Part shown: piece after piece, positions 9,603 to 17,132 of the stretch
How the letters are laid out: each line of letters begins with the position of its first letter
Position numbering within the stretch: the first letter of the stretch is position 1
NCBI GenBank assembly: GCA_035644475.1
Contig: DASQOL010000002.1
Span: 1-21,675 of the forward strand
DNA: 21,675 bases
From: FEN-1219 sp035644475
Lineage (GTDB): Bacteria > Pseudomonadota > Gammaproteobacteria > Steroidobacterales > Rariloculaceae
Direction of reading: 5' to 3'
Notes under the pieces: generated by a model
Seen by the model: the letters and a program-made list of their open reading frames with translations, nothing else
What the model was told of the DNA's origin: nothing
The model's database searches: none
Translations under genes and position numbers: made by a program

Positions 9603-11303
9603 CTAGTAGCCGGCCGCGTGGCCGTCTTTGCGCGACTCGCTCGCGCCGTGATAGACGCCGCGGTCAAGAAGTATCGCCTGATAGCCGCCGAACGCCCCGC
9701 CGACGGCGAGCGGCGAGTGTGCTCCTGCACTCGCGGCACTTCCGCCATCCATGGCGGTCGCGTCGACGCGGTGGCCGAGCGCGCGCAACCCCTCGAGCGA
9801 CTCCGCCGCGATCCCGGGCTCGACGTAGACGATGCCGCCGTCGCGCATGCGCGCACCGCCGGTGGGCTCGGTGGAGCCCTCGTGCCGCACGCGCGGCGCG
9901 TCGCCGGCTTCCTGCGGGTTCATGCCGAAGTCGATCATGTTGCTCAAGACTTGCACCTGGCCTTGCGGCTGCATCGCCGCGCCCATGACGCCGAACGCGA
10001 GCAGCGCCTCCGCACCCTGTTCCTGCCGAATCGCAAAGCCGGGAATAATAGTATGGAACGGCCGCTTGCCGGGCTCGTAGACGTTCGGGTGGCCGGCCTC
10101 GAGCGCGAACGACGAGCCGCGGCTCTGCAGGCCGAAGCCGAACCGCTCTATCGTCATCCCCGAACCGAAGCCCAAGTAGTTGCTCTGGATCAGCGACACC
10201 ATGGTGCCGCGACCGTCGGCCGCCGCGAGATAGACCGTGTCGCCGCCGCGTAGCTGCGTCGGATCGCCGTGCTCGGGCGCGCGAGCCGCCTGCCGCGGGT
10301 CGATGGCGGCGCGCCGCCGCGCCGCGTACTCCTTCGAGATGAGCGCGTCGACAGGGACGGCCGCGAACTCCGGATCGGCGTAGAAGCGCGCGCGATCCTC
10401 GAACGCGAGCTTCTTCGCTTCGATCAAGAGGTGCAGATGCTCCGCGCCGCCCCACTCGAGCGAGGGGAGATCGTAACCCTCGAGCAGATTCAGCATTTGC
10501 AGGACGGCGATGCCCTGACCGTTGGGGGGGAGCTCGAACACTTCCCAACCGCGATAGCCGGTGGAGACCGGCTCCACCCAAGTGGAGCGATGGGCCGCGA
10601 AATCGTCGCGGCGCAAGTAGCCGCCCCGCGCGCCGAGATAATCGTGAACCGCCTCCGCGATAGGGCCTCGATAGAACGCGTCGCGGCCGCCGCTCGAGAG
10701 CAGCTCGTAAGCGTCCGCAAGGCGCGGATTCCTGAACGTTTCACCTGCGCGCGGCGCGCGGCCGTCAGACAAGAACACGGCGTCGAAGCCCGCGTATTCG
10801 CGCACCGCCCCCGCGCCGGCCGCCCAGTCGCGGGCGATCACCTCGCTCACCGGGAAGCCGTCGCGCCCGTAACCGATCGCGGGCGCGAGCAGCTCGCGCA
10901 CCGGCAGTGTCCCGAAGCGCGCGTGCAGCTCGAACCAGCCGTCGACCGCGCCGGGCACGCTGACCGAGAGCGGGCCGCCGTCCGGCACGTGCTTCAGACC
11001 CAAGCGCTCGAAGTGGTCAAGCGTCAACGCACGCGGCGAGCGGCCGGTGGCGTTCAAGCCGAACAATCTGCCCGTTCCGGCGTCGCGAACGATCGCGAAC
11101 AAGTCGCCGCCGATGCCGCAGCCCGTCGGCTCCATGAGCCCGAGCGCCGCGTTGGCGGCGATGGCCGCGTCGACCGCCGACCCGCCGCGTCGCAGCGTAT
11201 CGACGCCGATCTCGGTGGCGAGCGGGTGGCTGGTCGCGACCATGCCGCGCCGGCCCATCACGACCGAGCGCGTCGCGAATCGCTGTCCTCTGGTGTTGCT
11301 CAT
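9603..11303 (-). CDS. Gamma-glutamyltransferase family protein (Ntn-hydrolase)
   Basis: This 566-residue protein belongs to the gamma-glutamyltranspeptidase family, whose members cleave gamma-glutamyl bonds after self-processing into two chains. The large-subunit N-terminus has GMVATSHPLATEIGVDTLRR and GGSAVDAAIAANAALG, then GCGIGGDLF. The predicted catalytic Thr356 is in GGDTVYLAAADGRG and would become the N-terminus of the small subunit. SNYLGFGSGM and FHTIIPGF follow as in the family. The usual TTHxSVVD sequence is replaced by DTVYLAAAD, as in the Ywrd/CapD-like branch, so the substrate may not be glutathione. No signal peptide is seen at the chosen start, which suggests a cytosolic enzyme. 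The ATG at 11303 is preferred because the 46 upstream codons lack domain content, but no clear Shine-Dalgarno precedes it. It diverges from the permease gene. Confidence 0.88.
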   Translation of the reverse strand: MSNTRGQRFATRSVVMGRRGMVATSHPLATEIGVDTLRRGGSAVDAAIAANAALGLMEPTGCGIGGDLFAIVRDAGTGRLFGLNATGRSPRALTLDHFERLGLKHVPDGGPLSVSVPGAVDGWFELHARFGTLPVRELLAPAIGYGRDGFPVSEVIARDWAAGAGAVREYAGFDAVFLSDGRAPRAGETFRNPRLADAYELLSSGGRDAFYRGPIAEAVHDYLGARGGYLRRDDFAAHRSTWVEPVSTGYRGWEVFELPPNGQGIAVLQMLNLLEGYDLPSLEWGGAEHLHLLIEAKKLAFEDRARFYADPEFAAVPVDALISKEYAARRRAAIDPRQAARAPEHGDPTQLRGGDTVYLAAADGRGTMVSLIQSNYLGFGSGMTIERFGFGLQSRGSSFALEAGHPNVYEPGKRPFHTIIPGFAIRQEQGAEALLAFGVMGAAMQPQGQVQVLSNMIDFGMNPQEAGDAPRVRHEGSTEPTGGARMRDGGIVYVEPGIAAESLEGLRALGHRVDATAMDGGSAASAGAHSPLAVGGAFGGYQAILLDRGVYHGASESRKDGHAAGY

Positions 11304-11347
11304 GAGAAGGCCGCTGGGGCGAGGTCGCCCATTATTCCCGATCTGCC

Positions 11348-11377
11348 TTGACGCGCACCCGGGCGCCAGAGTATTAG
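11348..11377 (+). promoter_or_regulatory. Candidate sigma70-type promoter of the FtsX-type permease gene
   Basis: TTGACG (11348-11353) and TATTAG (11372-11377) are separated by 18 bases, in the 143-base divergent gap. Matches to the consensus are five of six and four of six. Transcription would start near 11384, giving a leader of about 60 bases before the ATG at 11447. This is a by-eye motif match. Confidence 0.4.
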
Positions 11378-11446
11378 TGTGTTGCCGACGCAATACACCT
11401 GCCGCTCGCGCAAGCACCGCGCGGCCACTGGAGCTCGACAATCACC

Positions 11447-13957
11447 ATGCTCGCCCTCTACCTACGCTCGGCGCTCGCGCGGCTGCGCTTCGGCAAGCAG
11501 ATTGCCGCGATCAACATCATCGGGCTGACGCTCGGCTTCACGTGCTTCGTCATCGGCTACGTCGTCTCGGAGTATCTGCGTAGCGCCGATCAGCACATGG
11601 CCAACATCGATCGGATCTACGTCGTGCAGCAGCGCAACGTCTGGCCGGGTGAGGACACCGCGAAGGCGTTCTCGCCGTCGGCTTCGCGCCGGCTGGCCGA
11701 CTACATCCGCGCGGACGTTCCGGAGATCGCAGCCGTCGCGCGCCTCAAGTCCGAGCTCGTGCGTGTGAGCGTGGGCGACCATTCGTTCCCGTTCCCCGTG
11801 CGGTTCGCCGACTCGGACCTGCTGCGCATCTTCGACTTCCCGTCGGTCGCGGGCAACGCTCCCGCCGCGGGCGACGCTTCCGCCGCGCTCGACGAGCCGC
11901 GCGGCGCGGTCATCACGGTCGACATGGCCGAGGGGATGTTCGGCACGCGCGATGCCGTCGGCAAGACATTCACGATGACCCGGCAGCAGCGCACCGTCGA
12001 CGTCGTCGTGCGCGGCGTGGTCGCGCAATCGGGCAAGGTTTCGACGGTGGGCTTTCCCTCGCCGCGCTCGAACATCCTCGCCGGCATGGACGTGCTCGAC
12101 GCGCTCAGCGAGGGCGAGCGGCGCGACGACTGGTACGGCGACTTCTCCACGCCGACGTACGCGCTGCTGCCCGCGGACGGCTCGCTGTCAGCCGCCGAAT
12201 TCGAGCGCCGCTTGCAGCGCCTCGGCGACCGGGTGGTCCCGCAGCGCGGTGAGACCGCCGGGTTTCGCGTGCGTCACGTCTCCGACTATTACGACGACCA
12301 GATGAACGCGGTGCTCGGTCAGCTGGGCTTCGCGCCGGGCCTGCGCGTCACGCTGCTGCTGTTCCTGCCGGCCCTCGCGATCTTGGCGATGGCGTGCTTC
12401 AACTACGTCAATTTAGCCGTGGCGATCGCCGCGACGCGCGCGAAAGAGGTCGGAATGAACAAGGTGCTCGGCGCGAGCACGCGGCAAGTGGTCGAGCGGC
12501 ACATGCTCGAAGCAGGCGTTGCAGTGGTCATCGGGCTCGCGCTCGGCTTTGCGCTCGCGGCCTCGTTCGTGACGGCCGTCAATCGATTGCTCGCTCTCAC
12601 GATCCCGTTCTTCGAGCTCGTTGGGCCCGCGTTCTGGCTGACCTCGGCCGCGCTCGCGCTCGGGACCACGGCACTGGCGGGCGCCTATCCGGCGTTCGTG
12701 ATGTCGCGTTTCCGGCCGCTCGACACGCTGCGCGCGGGATCCAAAAGCGCGGGATCGGGCACGTTGCGCGGCATCTTCATCGGCATTCAGTTCACCGTCG
12801 CGAGCGTGATGCTGACTGCCGTGTTCGTGATGTACGCGCAGAACGGCGCGATGCGGCGCGAGGCCGCTTGGTTGCCCGCGGATCCGCTGGTGCAGCTCGA
12901 CAACAACCTGCTCGAGACGCCGGGCGTCGACTCGGAGCTCCTGACGGCGGAGTTGCTCGCCTCTCCTGCGATCAAGGGTGTGACCGGGATGCCCGACGGC
13001 GTCTGGACCGCCGCGATGACCGACGACGCCTACTCGCGCTCGGAGCTCGACGGCGAGGTGCCGGTCGCGCTGCGGACCCGGGCGATCTCGTACGACTTCT
13101 TCACGACGATCGGCGTCCAGCTGAGCGCCGGCCGGTCGTTCACGCGCGGGCTCGACCGGCCGCGCGACCGCGGCGCGGATCGCGACACGCCGCAGACCGG
13201 CCGCCGCGGCCTCGTGGCCGACCGCGACGCGCTGCGGTTGCTCGGCTGGCAAAACCCGAGCGACGCGATCGGCGCGGCGATCTACCGGCGCACCGCGTCG
13301 GAGGAAGGGCCGGCGGCCGCAAGCGTCGTGGAGTACGAGATCATCGGCGTGGTCGACAGGCCTCCGCTGCAGGCGCTCTCGACAGGCGCACCGAGCGTCT
13401 ACGAGCTCGACCCGCACAACTCGCGGCTCATCGTTCGGCTCGCGGCCGACGACGTTGCGGGAGGGTTGGCACACATCGACTCGACGTGGAAGCGCCTCGT
13501 TCCCGATAGCCCGCTTCGTGCCGTCCGCTTCGTCGACGAATCGCTCCACGAGGCCATGCAAACGATGAACTGGCTGGCCACTGGGCTCCTGAGCGTCGTG
13601 ACGTTGGGCTTCCTGGTCGCGGTCGCGGGCATCTTCGGCATGGCGCTGTTCGTGGCGAGCCGGCGGCGCCACGAGATCGGCATCCGCAAGTCCTTGGGCG
13701 CCGCCGCGAGGGACATCTTGCGGCAGCTGCTCGTCGAGTTCGGCAAACCCGTGCTGGTCGGCAACGTGGCTGCCTGGCCGGTCGCCTACGTGCTCGCGCA
13801 GATCTACGGGGGCCTGTTTCTCGAGCGGGCGCCGGCTACGCCGTGGCCCTACGTCGGCAGCCTCGTGCTGACGCTCGGCATCGCCTGGCTCGGAGTGGGA
13901 GGCCAGGCGCTGCGCGCCGCGCGGCTGCAACCCGCGCGCGTGCTCCGCTGCGAGTAA
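11447..13957 (+). CDS. FtsX/MacB-type ABC transporter permease, two-unit form
   Basis: This 836-residue inner-membrane protein has two tandem MacB/FtsX permease units. Unit 1 is a membrane segment (about 18-42), a periplasmic domain (about 45-295) and three segments (about 298-322, 353-378, 387-415). Unit 2 is a segment at about 438-464, a periplasmic domain (about 465-705) and segments at about 708-735, 768-790 and 799-822. The cytosolic coupling motifs correspond between units: EVGMNKVLGASTRQVVERHM and EIGIRKSLGAAARDILRQLL. This family exports peptides, lipids or drugs, or acts mechanically on the envelope, always with an ATPase partner. No ATPase gene is adjacent, as in the duplicated orphan permeases described from acidobacteria, so its ATPase is elsewhere or absent. 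The ATG at 11447 lacks a strong Shine-Dalgarno but sits right before the first membrane helix. Confidence 0.9.
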   Translation: MLALYLRSALARLRFGKQIAAINIIGLTLGFTCFVIGYVVSEYLRSADQHMANIDRIYVVQQRNVWPGEDTAKAFSPSASRRLADYIRADVPEIAAVARLKSELVRVSVGDHSFPFPVRFADSDLLRIFDFPSVAGNAPAAGDASAALDEPRGAVITVDMAEGMFGTRDAVGKTFTMTRQQRTVDVVVRGVVAQSGKVSTVGFPSPRSNILAGMDVLDALSEGERRDDWYGDFSTPTYALLPADGSLSAAEFERRLQRLGDRVVPQRGETAGFRVRHVSDYYDDQMNAVLGQLGFAPGLRVTLLLFLPALAILAMACFNYVNLAVAIAATRAKEVGMNKVLGASTRQVVERHMLEAGVAVVIGLALGFALAASFVTAVNRLLALTIPFFELVGPAFWLTSAALALGTTALAGAYPAFVMSRFRPLDTLRAGSKSAGSGTLRGIFIGIQFTVASVMLTAVFVMYAQNGAMRREAAWLPADPLVQLDNNLLETPGVDSELLTAELLASPAIKGVTGMPDGVWTAAMTDDAYSRSELDGEVPVALRTRAISYDFFTTIGVQLSAGRSFTRGLDRPRDRGADRDTPQTGRRGLVADRDALRLLGWQNPSDAIGAAIYRRTASEEGPAAASVVEYEIIGVVDRPPLQALSTGAPSVYELDPHNSRLIVRLAADDVAGGLAHIDSTWKRLVPDSPLRAVRFVDESLHEAMQTMNWLATGLLSVVTLGFLVAVAGIFGMALFVASRRRHEIGIRKSLGAAARDILRQLLVEFGKPVLVGNVAAWPVAYVLAQIYGGLFLERAPATPWPYVGSLVLTLGIAWLGVGGQALRAARLQPARVLRCE

Positions 13958-13964
13958 CACCGAA

Positions 13965-14160
13965 GGTCGTGTCTCACTTTGGCCGCGCGATGCGGGTGAT
14001 GGCTGCGGCCGTACCTCGAACGGGTCTCCCGAGACCCTCGCCGCACAGGGATGTGCGGCGCGGAGCCCCAGGGATGGTCTTCCGGCGTGTCTCGGGAGGC
14101 CCGTTCGAGGTACGGCCGCAGCCGCCGCAACGCTGAACGCGGCCAAAGTGGGACACGACC
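13965..14160. repeat. 196-bp long palindromic element
   Basis: The outer arms GGTCGTGTC...GGCCGCG (13965-13987) and their reverse complement (14138-14160) match in 22 of 23 positions. Inner arms of 35 bases (14001-14035 and 14089-14123) match in 34 of 35. The apex holds an 8-bp perfect hairpin (14039-14046 with 14053-14060). The element begins 8 bases after the permease stop and fills most of the 310-base gap before pepQ. It holds no convincing gene. It looks like a MITE or composite REP-type repeat. No clear target-site duplication flanks it, and it may also end the permease transcript. The rest of the gap (14161-14267) shows no clear promoter. Confidence 0.85.
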
Positions 14161-14267
14161 GACCCCAAAAGGTCGATGGTCGGGGGCGCGCAGGCCGTCT
14201 ATCATTTCGGCCTTCGAACCTTTGGCAAACCCCAAGGCATACTTTGAGCACCTCGCGACCTATCGGT

Positions 14268-15662
14268 ATGGCCGCGCCCGGCGGCGACGCCCGGGCCGAA
14301 GAGCTCGCCGTCAAGCTCGGGGCCGAGTACGGCGCCCACCTCGCGATCATGGATCGCCGGCTCGAGGAGGCGCTGACTGCCGCCGGGTTCGACGGCGCCG
14401 TGGTCTTCGCGGGCGACGAGCAGATGGTCTTTCGCGACGATCAGCCCTACCCGTTCAGCGCCGAGCCGTACTTCAAGGCGTGGGTGCCGCTAACCCAGGC
14501 GCCGGGCTCGTTCGTCCGTCTGGTGCCGGGCCAGCGGCCGATGCTCGTCTACAAGCAAGTGGAGGACTTCTGGTTCGAGCCGCCGGAGGACCCGAGCGGC
14601 TACTGGACGCAGCACTTCGACATCCGCATCGCGCGCAGCGACGCCGAGGCACGCAAATTGAGCGGCAGCGGCCCCCGTTGGGTGGCCGTCGGTGAGCCCG
14701 CGTCGATTCCGGCGGCGTCGACGCCGCAGACTCAACCCGCGGTCAATGACGCCAAGTTCCTGAGCCATCTCGACTATTACCGCGCCGTGAAGACGCCCTA
14801 CGAGCTGCTGTGCATGCGCGCGGCGCAGGCGATCGCCGTACGCGGGCACCTCGCCGTGGCGGCCGCGTTTGGCCCCGGCGTCTCGGAGCTCGAGTTGCAC
14901 AACGCGTACTGCAAGGCCACCGAGCAACGCGAGTCGCAGTTGCCCTATGGCAGCATCGTGGCGCTCAACGAGCACGGCGCAACGCTGCACTACCAGCACC
15001 TGCGCGCGCGGGCGCCGGCGGTGGGCCGCTCGCTGCTGATCGACGCGGGCGCACAGCACTTGGGCTACGCGGCCGACATCACGCGCACCTGGGCCGCCGC
15101 CACGGACGACTTCGGCACGATCATCGCCTCGGTGGAGGCGTTGCAACAGCAGGTGTGCCGCGAGGTGAAGGCCGGCGCCGACTTCGTCGCGCTCCACAAG
15201 CTCGCGCATCGGCTGCTCGGCGGCGTGCTGCGCGAACACGGCCTCGTGCGCTGCAGCGCCGAAGAAGCCGACGCGCTCGGCATCACGCGCGCATTCCTCC
15301 CGCACGGGCTCGGGCACCTGCTCGGCCTGCAGGTGCACGACGCCGGCGGCCGGCAAGTCTCTCCGGACGGCGCGCGCCGCGAGCCGCCGGCCGAGGACCC
15401 GTTCCTGCGCCTGACGCGCGTGCTCGAAGCCGGCTTCGTGGTCACGATCGAGCCGGGGATGTATTTCATCCCCGCGCTCTTGAAGTCGCTGCTCACCAAG
15501 CACGAGGACAAGGTCAACCGCGCGAAGATCGAGCGGCTCCTGCCGTTCGGCGGAATCCGGATCGAGGACGACATCGAGGTCACCGCCGACGGCTCGAAGA
15601 ACCTCACGCGCGAAGCGTTCTCGGCCCTCGGCGGCCAGGCACGCTCCCGCGAGCGGCACTGA
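14268..15662 (+). CDS. pepQ: Xaa-Pro dipeptidase (M24 metallopeptidase)
   Basis: This 464-residue cytosolic prolidase releases proline from X-Pro dipeptides using two metal ions. The five M24 ligands are present and evenly offset from E. coli PepQ: Asp259 (LLIDAG), Asp270 (AADITRTW), His350 (PHGLGHLLGLQVHD), Glu395 (TIEPGMYF) and Glu433 (GGIRIEDDIEV). The N-terminal creatinase-like domain includes DDQPYPFSAEPYFKAWVPL, also typical of PepQ. The ATG at 14268 is chosen because the family's first helix (YGAHLAIMDRRLEEAL) begins about 20 residues later. The 40 open codons upstream run back to the end of the long palindrome. The Shine-Dalgarno is weak. The methyltransferase-like gene starts 24 bases after its stop. 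Confidence 0.93.
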   Translation: MAAPGGDARAEELAVKLGAEYGAHLAIMDRRLEEALTAAGFDGAVVFAGDEQMVFRDDQPYPFSAEPYFKAWVPLTQAPGSFVRLVPGQRPMLVYKQVEDFWFEPPEDPSGYWTQHFDIRIARSDAEARKLSGSGPRWVAVGEPASIPAASTPQTQPAVNDAKFLSHLDYYRAVKTPYELLCMRAAQAIAVRGHLAVAAAFGPGVSELELHNAYCKATEQRESQLPYGSIVALNEHGATLHYQHLRARAPAVGRSLLIDAGAQHLGYAADITRTWAAATDDFGTIIASVEALQQQVCREVKAGADFVALHKLAHRLLGGVLREHGLVRCSAEEADALGITRAFLPHGLGHLLGLQVHDAGGRQVSPDGARREPPAEDPFLRLTRVLEAGFVVTIEPGMYFIPALLKSLLTKHEDKVNRAKIERLLPFGGIRIEDDIEVTADGSKNLTREAFSALGGQARSRERH

Positions 15663-15686
15663 TCGGCAGCAGGAACGGAATCGACG

Positions 15687-16280
15687 ATGTCGCATCGCAC
15701 TCAAGACCTCCCGCCGCTCACCGGCCTCCCGCGCGTGATCCGCGAGCTGCGCTATCACGAGGGGACGCGCCAAGGGTTCGCCGTAATCCTGATCGTCGTC
15801 TACACGCTGACCGCGGAGCCGCTGCGCGCGCTCGCCGCGATCGGGGTGCCGATCGCGCTCGTCGGCGCGCTCGTGCGGCTCTACGCGAGCGGCTTCATCA
15901 TCAAGAATCAGGAGCTCGCCTCCGACGGCGCGTATCGATTCGTGCGCCATCCGCTCTACACGGGCAACATCCTGCTCGTGATCGGCTTCGCGATCGCGGG
16001 CTCGCGGTGGTGGGGCGTGCCGCTTGCGCTGTTCTTCTTCTGGTTCTACTACCCCACGGCGATCGAGTACGAGGACCGCAAGCTGCACCGGATCTTCGGC
16101 GCGGCCTGGGAGCAGTGGGCGAGCCGCACGCCGACGCTCGTGCCGCGCTTCGACGGCGGCTCCGGCGGCGGCGCGGGCACCTGGTCGCTCGTGACGAGCG
16201 CCAAGCGCAACGGCGAGCTGTTTCTCGTCGCGTTCTCGCTCGTCTGTCTTGCGTGGGTCGCGTGGCTCGCGTGGGCGTGA
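15687..16280 (+). CDS. Isoprenylcysteine carboxyl methyltransferase family membrane protein
   Basis: This 197-residue integral membrane protein has the ICMT/PEMT-type signature: a G-x-Y-x-x-VRHPLYTGN segment (DGAYRFVRHPLYTGN, about residues 82-96) followed by EYEDRKLHRIFGAAWEQW. These regions bind S-adenosylmethionine in the family. Hydrophobic segments lie near residues 30-45, 48-68, 95-110, 111-128 and 178-196. The acceptor is unknown; bacterial members are thought to methylate small lipids or membrane metabolites. The ATG at 15687 has an AGGAACGG stretch about 10 bases upstream and follows pepQ closely. The kinase-like gene 55 bases downstream is on the same strand, so the three could be co-transcribed. 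Confidence 0.85.
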   Translation: MSHRTQDLPPLTGLPRVIRELRYHEGTRQGFAVILIVVYTLTAEPLRALAAIGVPIALVGALVRLYASGFIIKNQELASDGAYRFVRHPLYTGNILLVIGFAIAGSRWWGVPLALFFFWFYYPTAIEYEDRKLHRIFGAAWEQWASRTPTLVPRFDGGSGGGAGTWSLVTSAKRNGELFLVAFSLVCLAWVAWLAWA

Positions 16281-16290
16281 CTAGGGCCCC

Positions 16291-16303
16291 GGTGTCTGGC
16301 ACC
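16291..16303. repeat. Short palindrome GGTGTCTGGCACC
   Basis: This 13-base imperfect palindrome lies in the 55-base gap between the methyltransferase-like and kinase-like genes. It matches GGTGCCAGGCACC at 8546 in all but three positions and occupies the same kind of place. It is followed by TGGCGACACTGG, which may add a second small stem. Confidence 0.45.
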
Positions 16304-16335
16304 GACGCTGGCGACACTGGCGCGACGGCCGGGTC

Positions 16336-17097
16336 GTGACCGCCGGCCCGTCAGCGCCCGCGCGCGCGGAGCTCGACGATTGGCTGCGGCGCGCGATGAG
16401 CGCGGCGCACGGCACACGGCTCGGCACGGGCTACCAAGGCGCCGTGCATCTGTACGCGAGCCCGGTCGGCGACGTCGTCGTCAAGCAGCCGCATCAAGGC
16501 CGCTGGCTGAGCCCGCTCGGGCGCCACTTGCTGCGGCGCGAGGCGGCCGTCTACGCGCAGCTCGTCGGAGTTCCCGGCATCCCGCGTTCATACGGCCTGC
16601 TCGACGAGCGGTATCTCTTGCTCGAGCACGTGCCCGGCCCGTCGTACCGCGGCCAGGAGACGCGTCTCGCTGACCGCGAGCGCTTCTTCGCGCTGCTGCT
16701 CGAGACGCTGCGCGCGATGCATGCAGCCGGCGTTGTGCACGGCGACTTGAAGCGCAAGGACAACCTCATCGTCGGCCCGGGCGAGCGGCCGTATCTCATC
16801 GACTTCGGCATCGCCACGCGGCGCAAGACGTCGGGCGGGTCCCTCGGGTCTTGGTGGTTCGATCACGCACGGCAAGGCGACTACAACGCGTGGATCAAGC
16901 TCAAGTATGGCCGGCGGGTCGACCCAGGCGAAGCGGCCGCGGTGCTCTCGCCTGCCGACGGCGCGATCTACAAGCCGCTTTGGAGCGAGCGGATCGCGCG
17001 CGCGGTTCGTGTGCCGTGGCAGAAGATCACGCTGCGACGACCGAGACAGCGGTGGCGGCGCCGACGCGAGCAGCGCGACGGCGACGACGACGCGTAA
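16336..17097 (+). CDS. Small protein kinase-like protein (RIO/lipopolysaccharide-kinase type)
   Basis: This is a 253-residue stand-alone kinase fold. A glycine-containing loop GTGYQGAVH (about 31-39) leads to VVVKQ with Lys50. The catalytic loop is HGDLKRKDN (His135, Asp137, Asn143), and the metal-binding motif DFGIA has Asp156. HGDLK in place of HRDLK is typical of RIO kinases, KdkA/WaaP-type LPS kinases and small-molecule kinases, so the substrate could be protein or sugar-lipid. The last 30 residues are strongly basic (RRPRQRWRRRREQR) and end in acidic DGDDDA. No membrane helix is visible. The start is GTG at 16336; the next in-frame ATG at 16396 would remove 20 residues that precede the glycine loop. 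It lies directly downstream of a membrane methyltransferase-like gene. Confidence 0.82.
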   Translation: MTAGPSAPARAELDDWLRRAMSAAHGTRLGTGYQGAVHLYASPVGDVVVKQPHQGRWLSPLGRHLLRREAAVYAQLVGVPGIPRSYGLLDERYLLLEHVPGPSYRGQETRLADRERFFALLLETLRAMHAAGVVHGDLKRKDNLIVGPGERPYLIDFGIATRRKTSGGSLGSWWFDHARQGDYNAWIKLKYGRRVDPGEAAAVLSPADGAIYKPLWSERIARAVRVPWQKITLRRPRQRWRRRREQRDGDDDA

Positions 17098-17132
17098 GAC
17101 TGTGGTGGCGTCGCTAGCGTGTCAGGATCCAT

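Noticed and set aside
8673..10253. Plus-strand open frame of 526 codons across trpS and the gamma-glutamyltransferase-like gene
   Set aside because: It covers parts of two well-supported minus-strand genes and the gap between them, and its translation is low-complexity.
14039..14088. Small gene inside the long palindrome
   Set aside because: Open frames there read the same arms in both directions and give Arg/Ser/Gly-rich peptides without a ribosome-binding site.
14222..14245. TTGGCA and TACTTT considered as a pepQ promoter
   Set aside because: The spacing between the two boxes is far shorter than 16-18 bases.
12413..14350. Open frame of about 645 codons antisense to the permease and running through the long palindrome
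   Set aside because: It has no recognisable domain, is His/Arg/Pro-rich, and crosses the non-coding palindrome. The permease frame on the other strand is clear.
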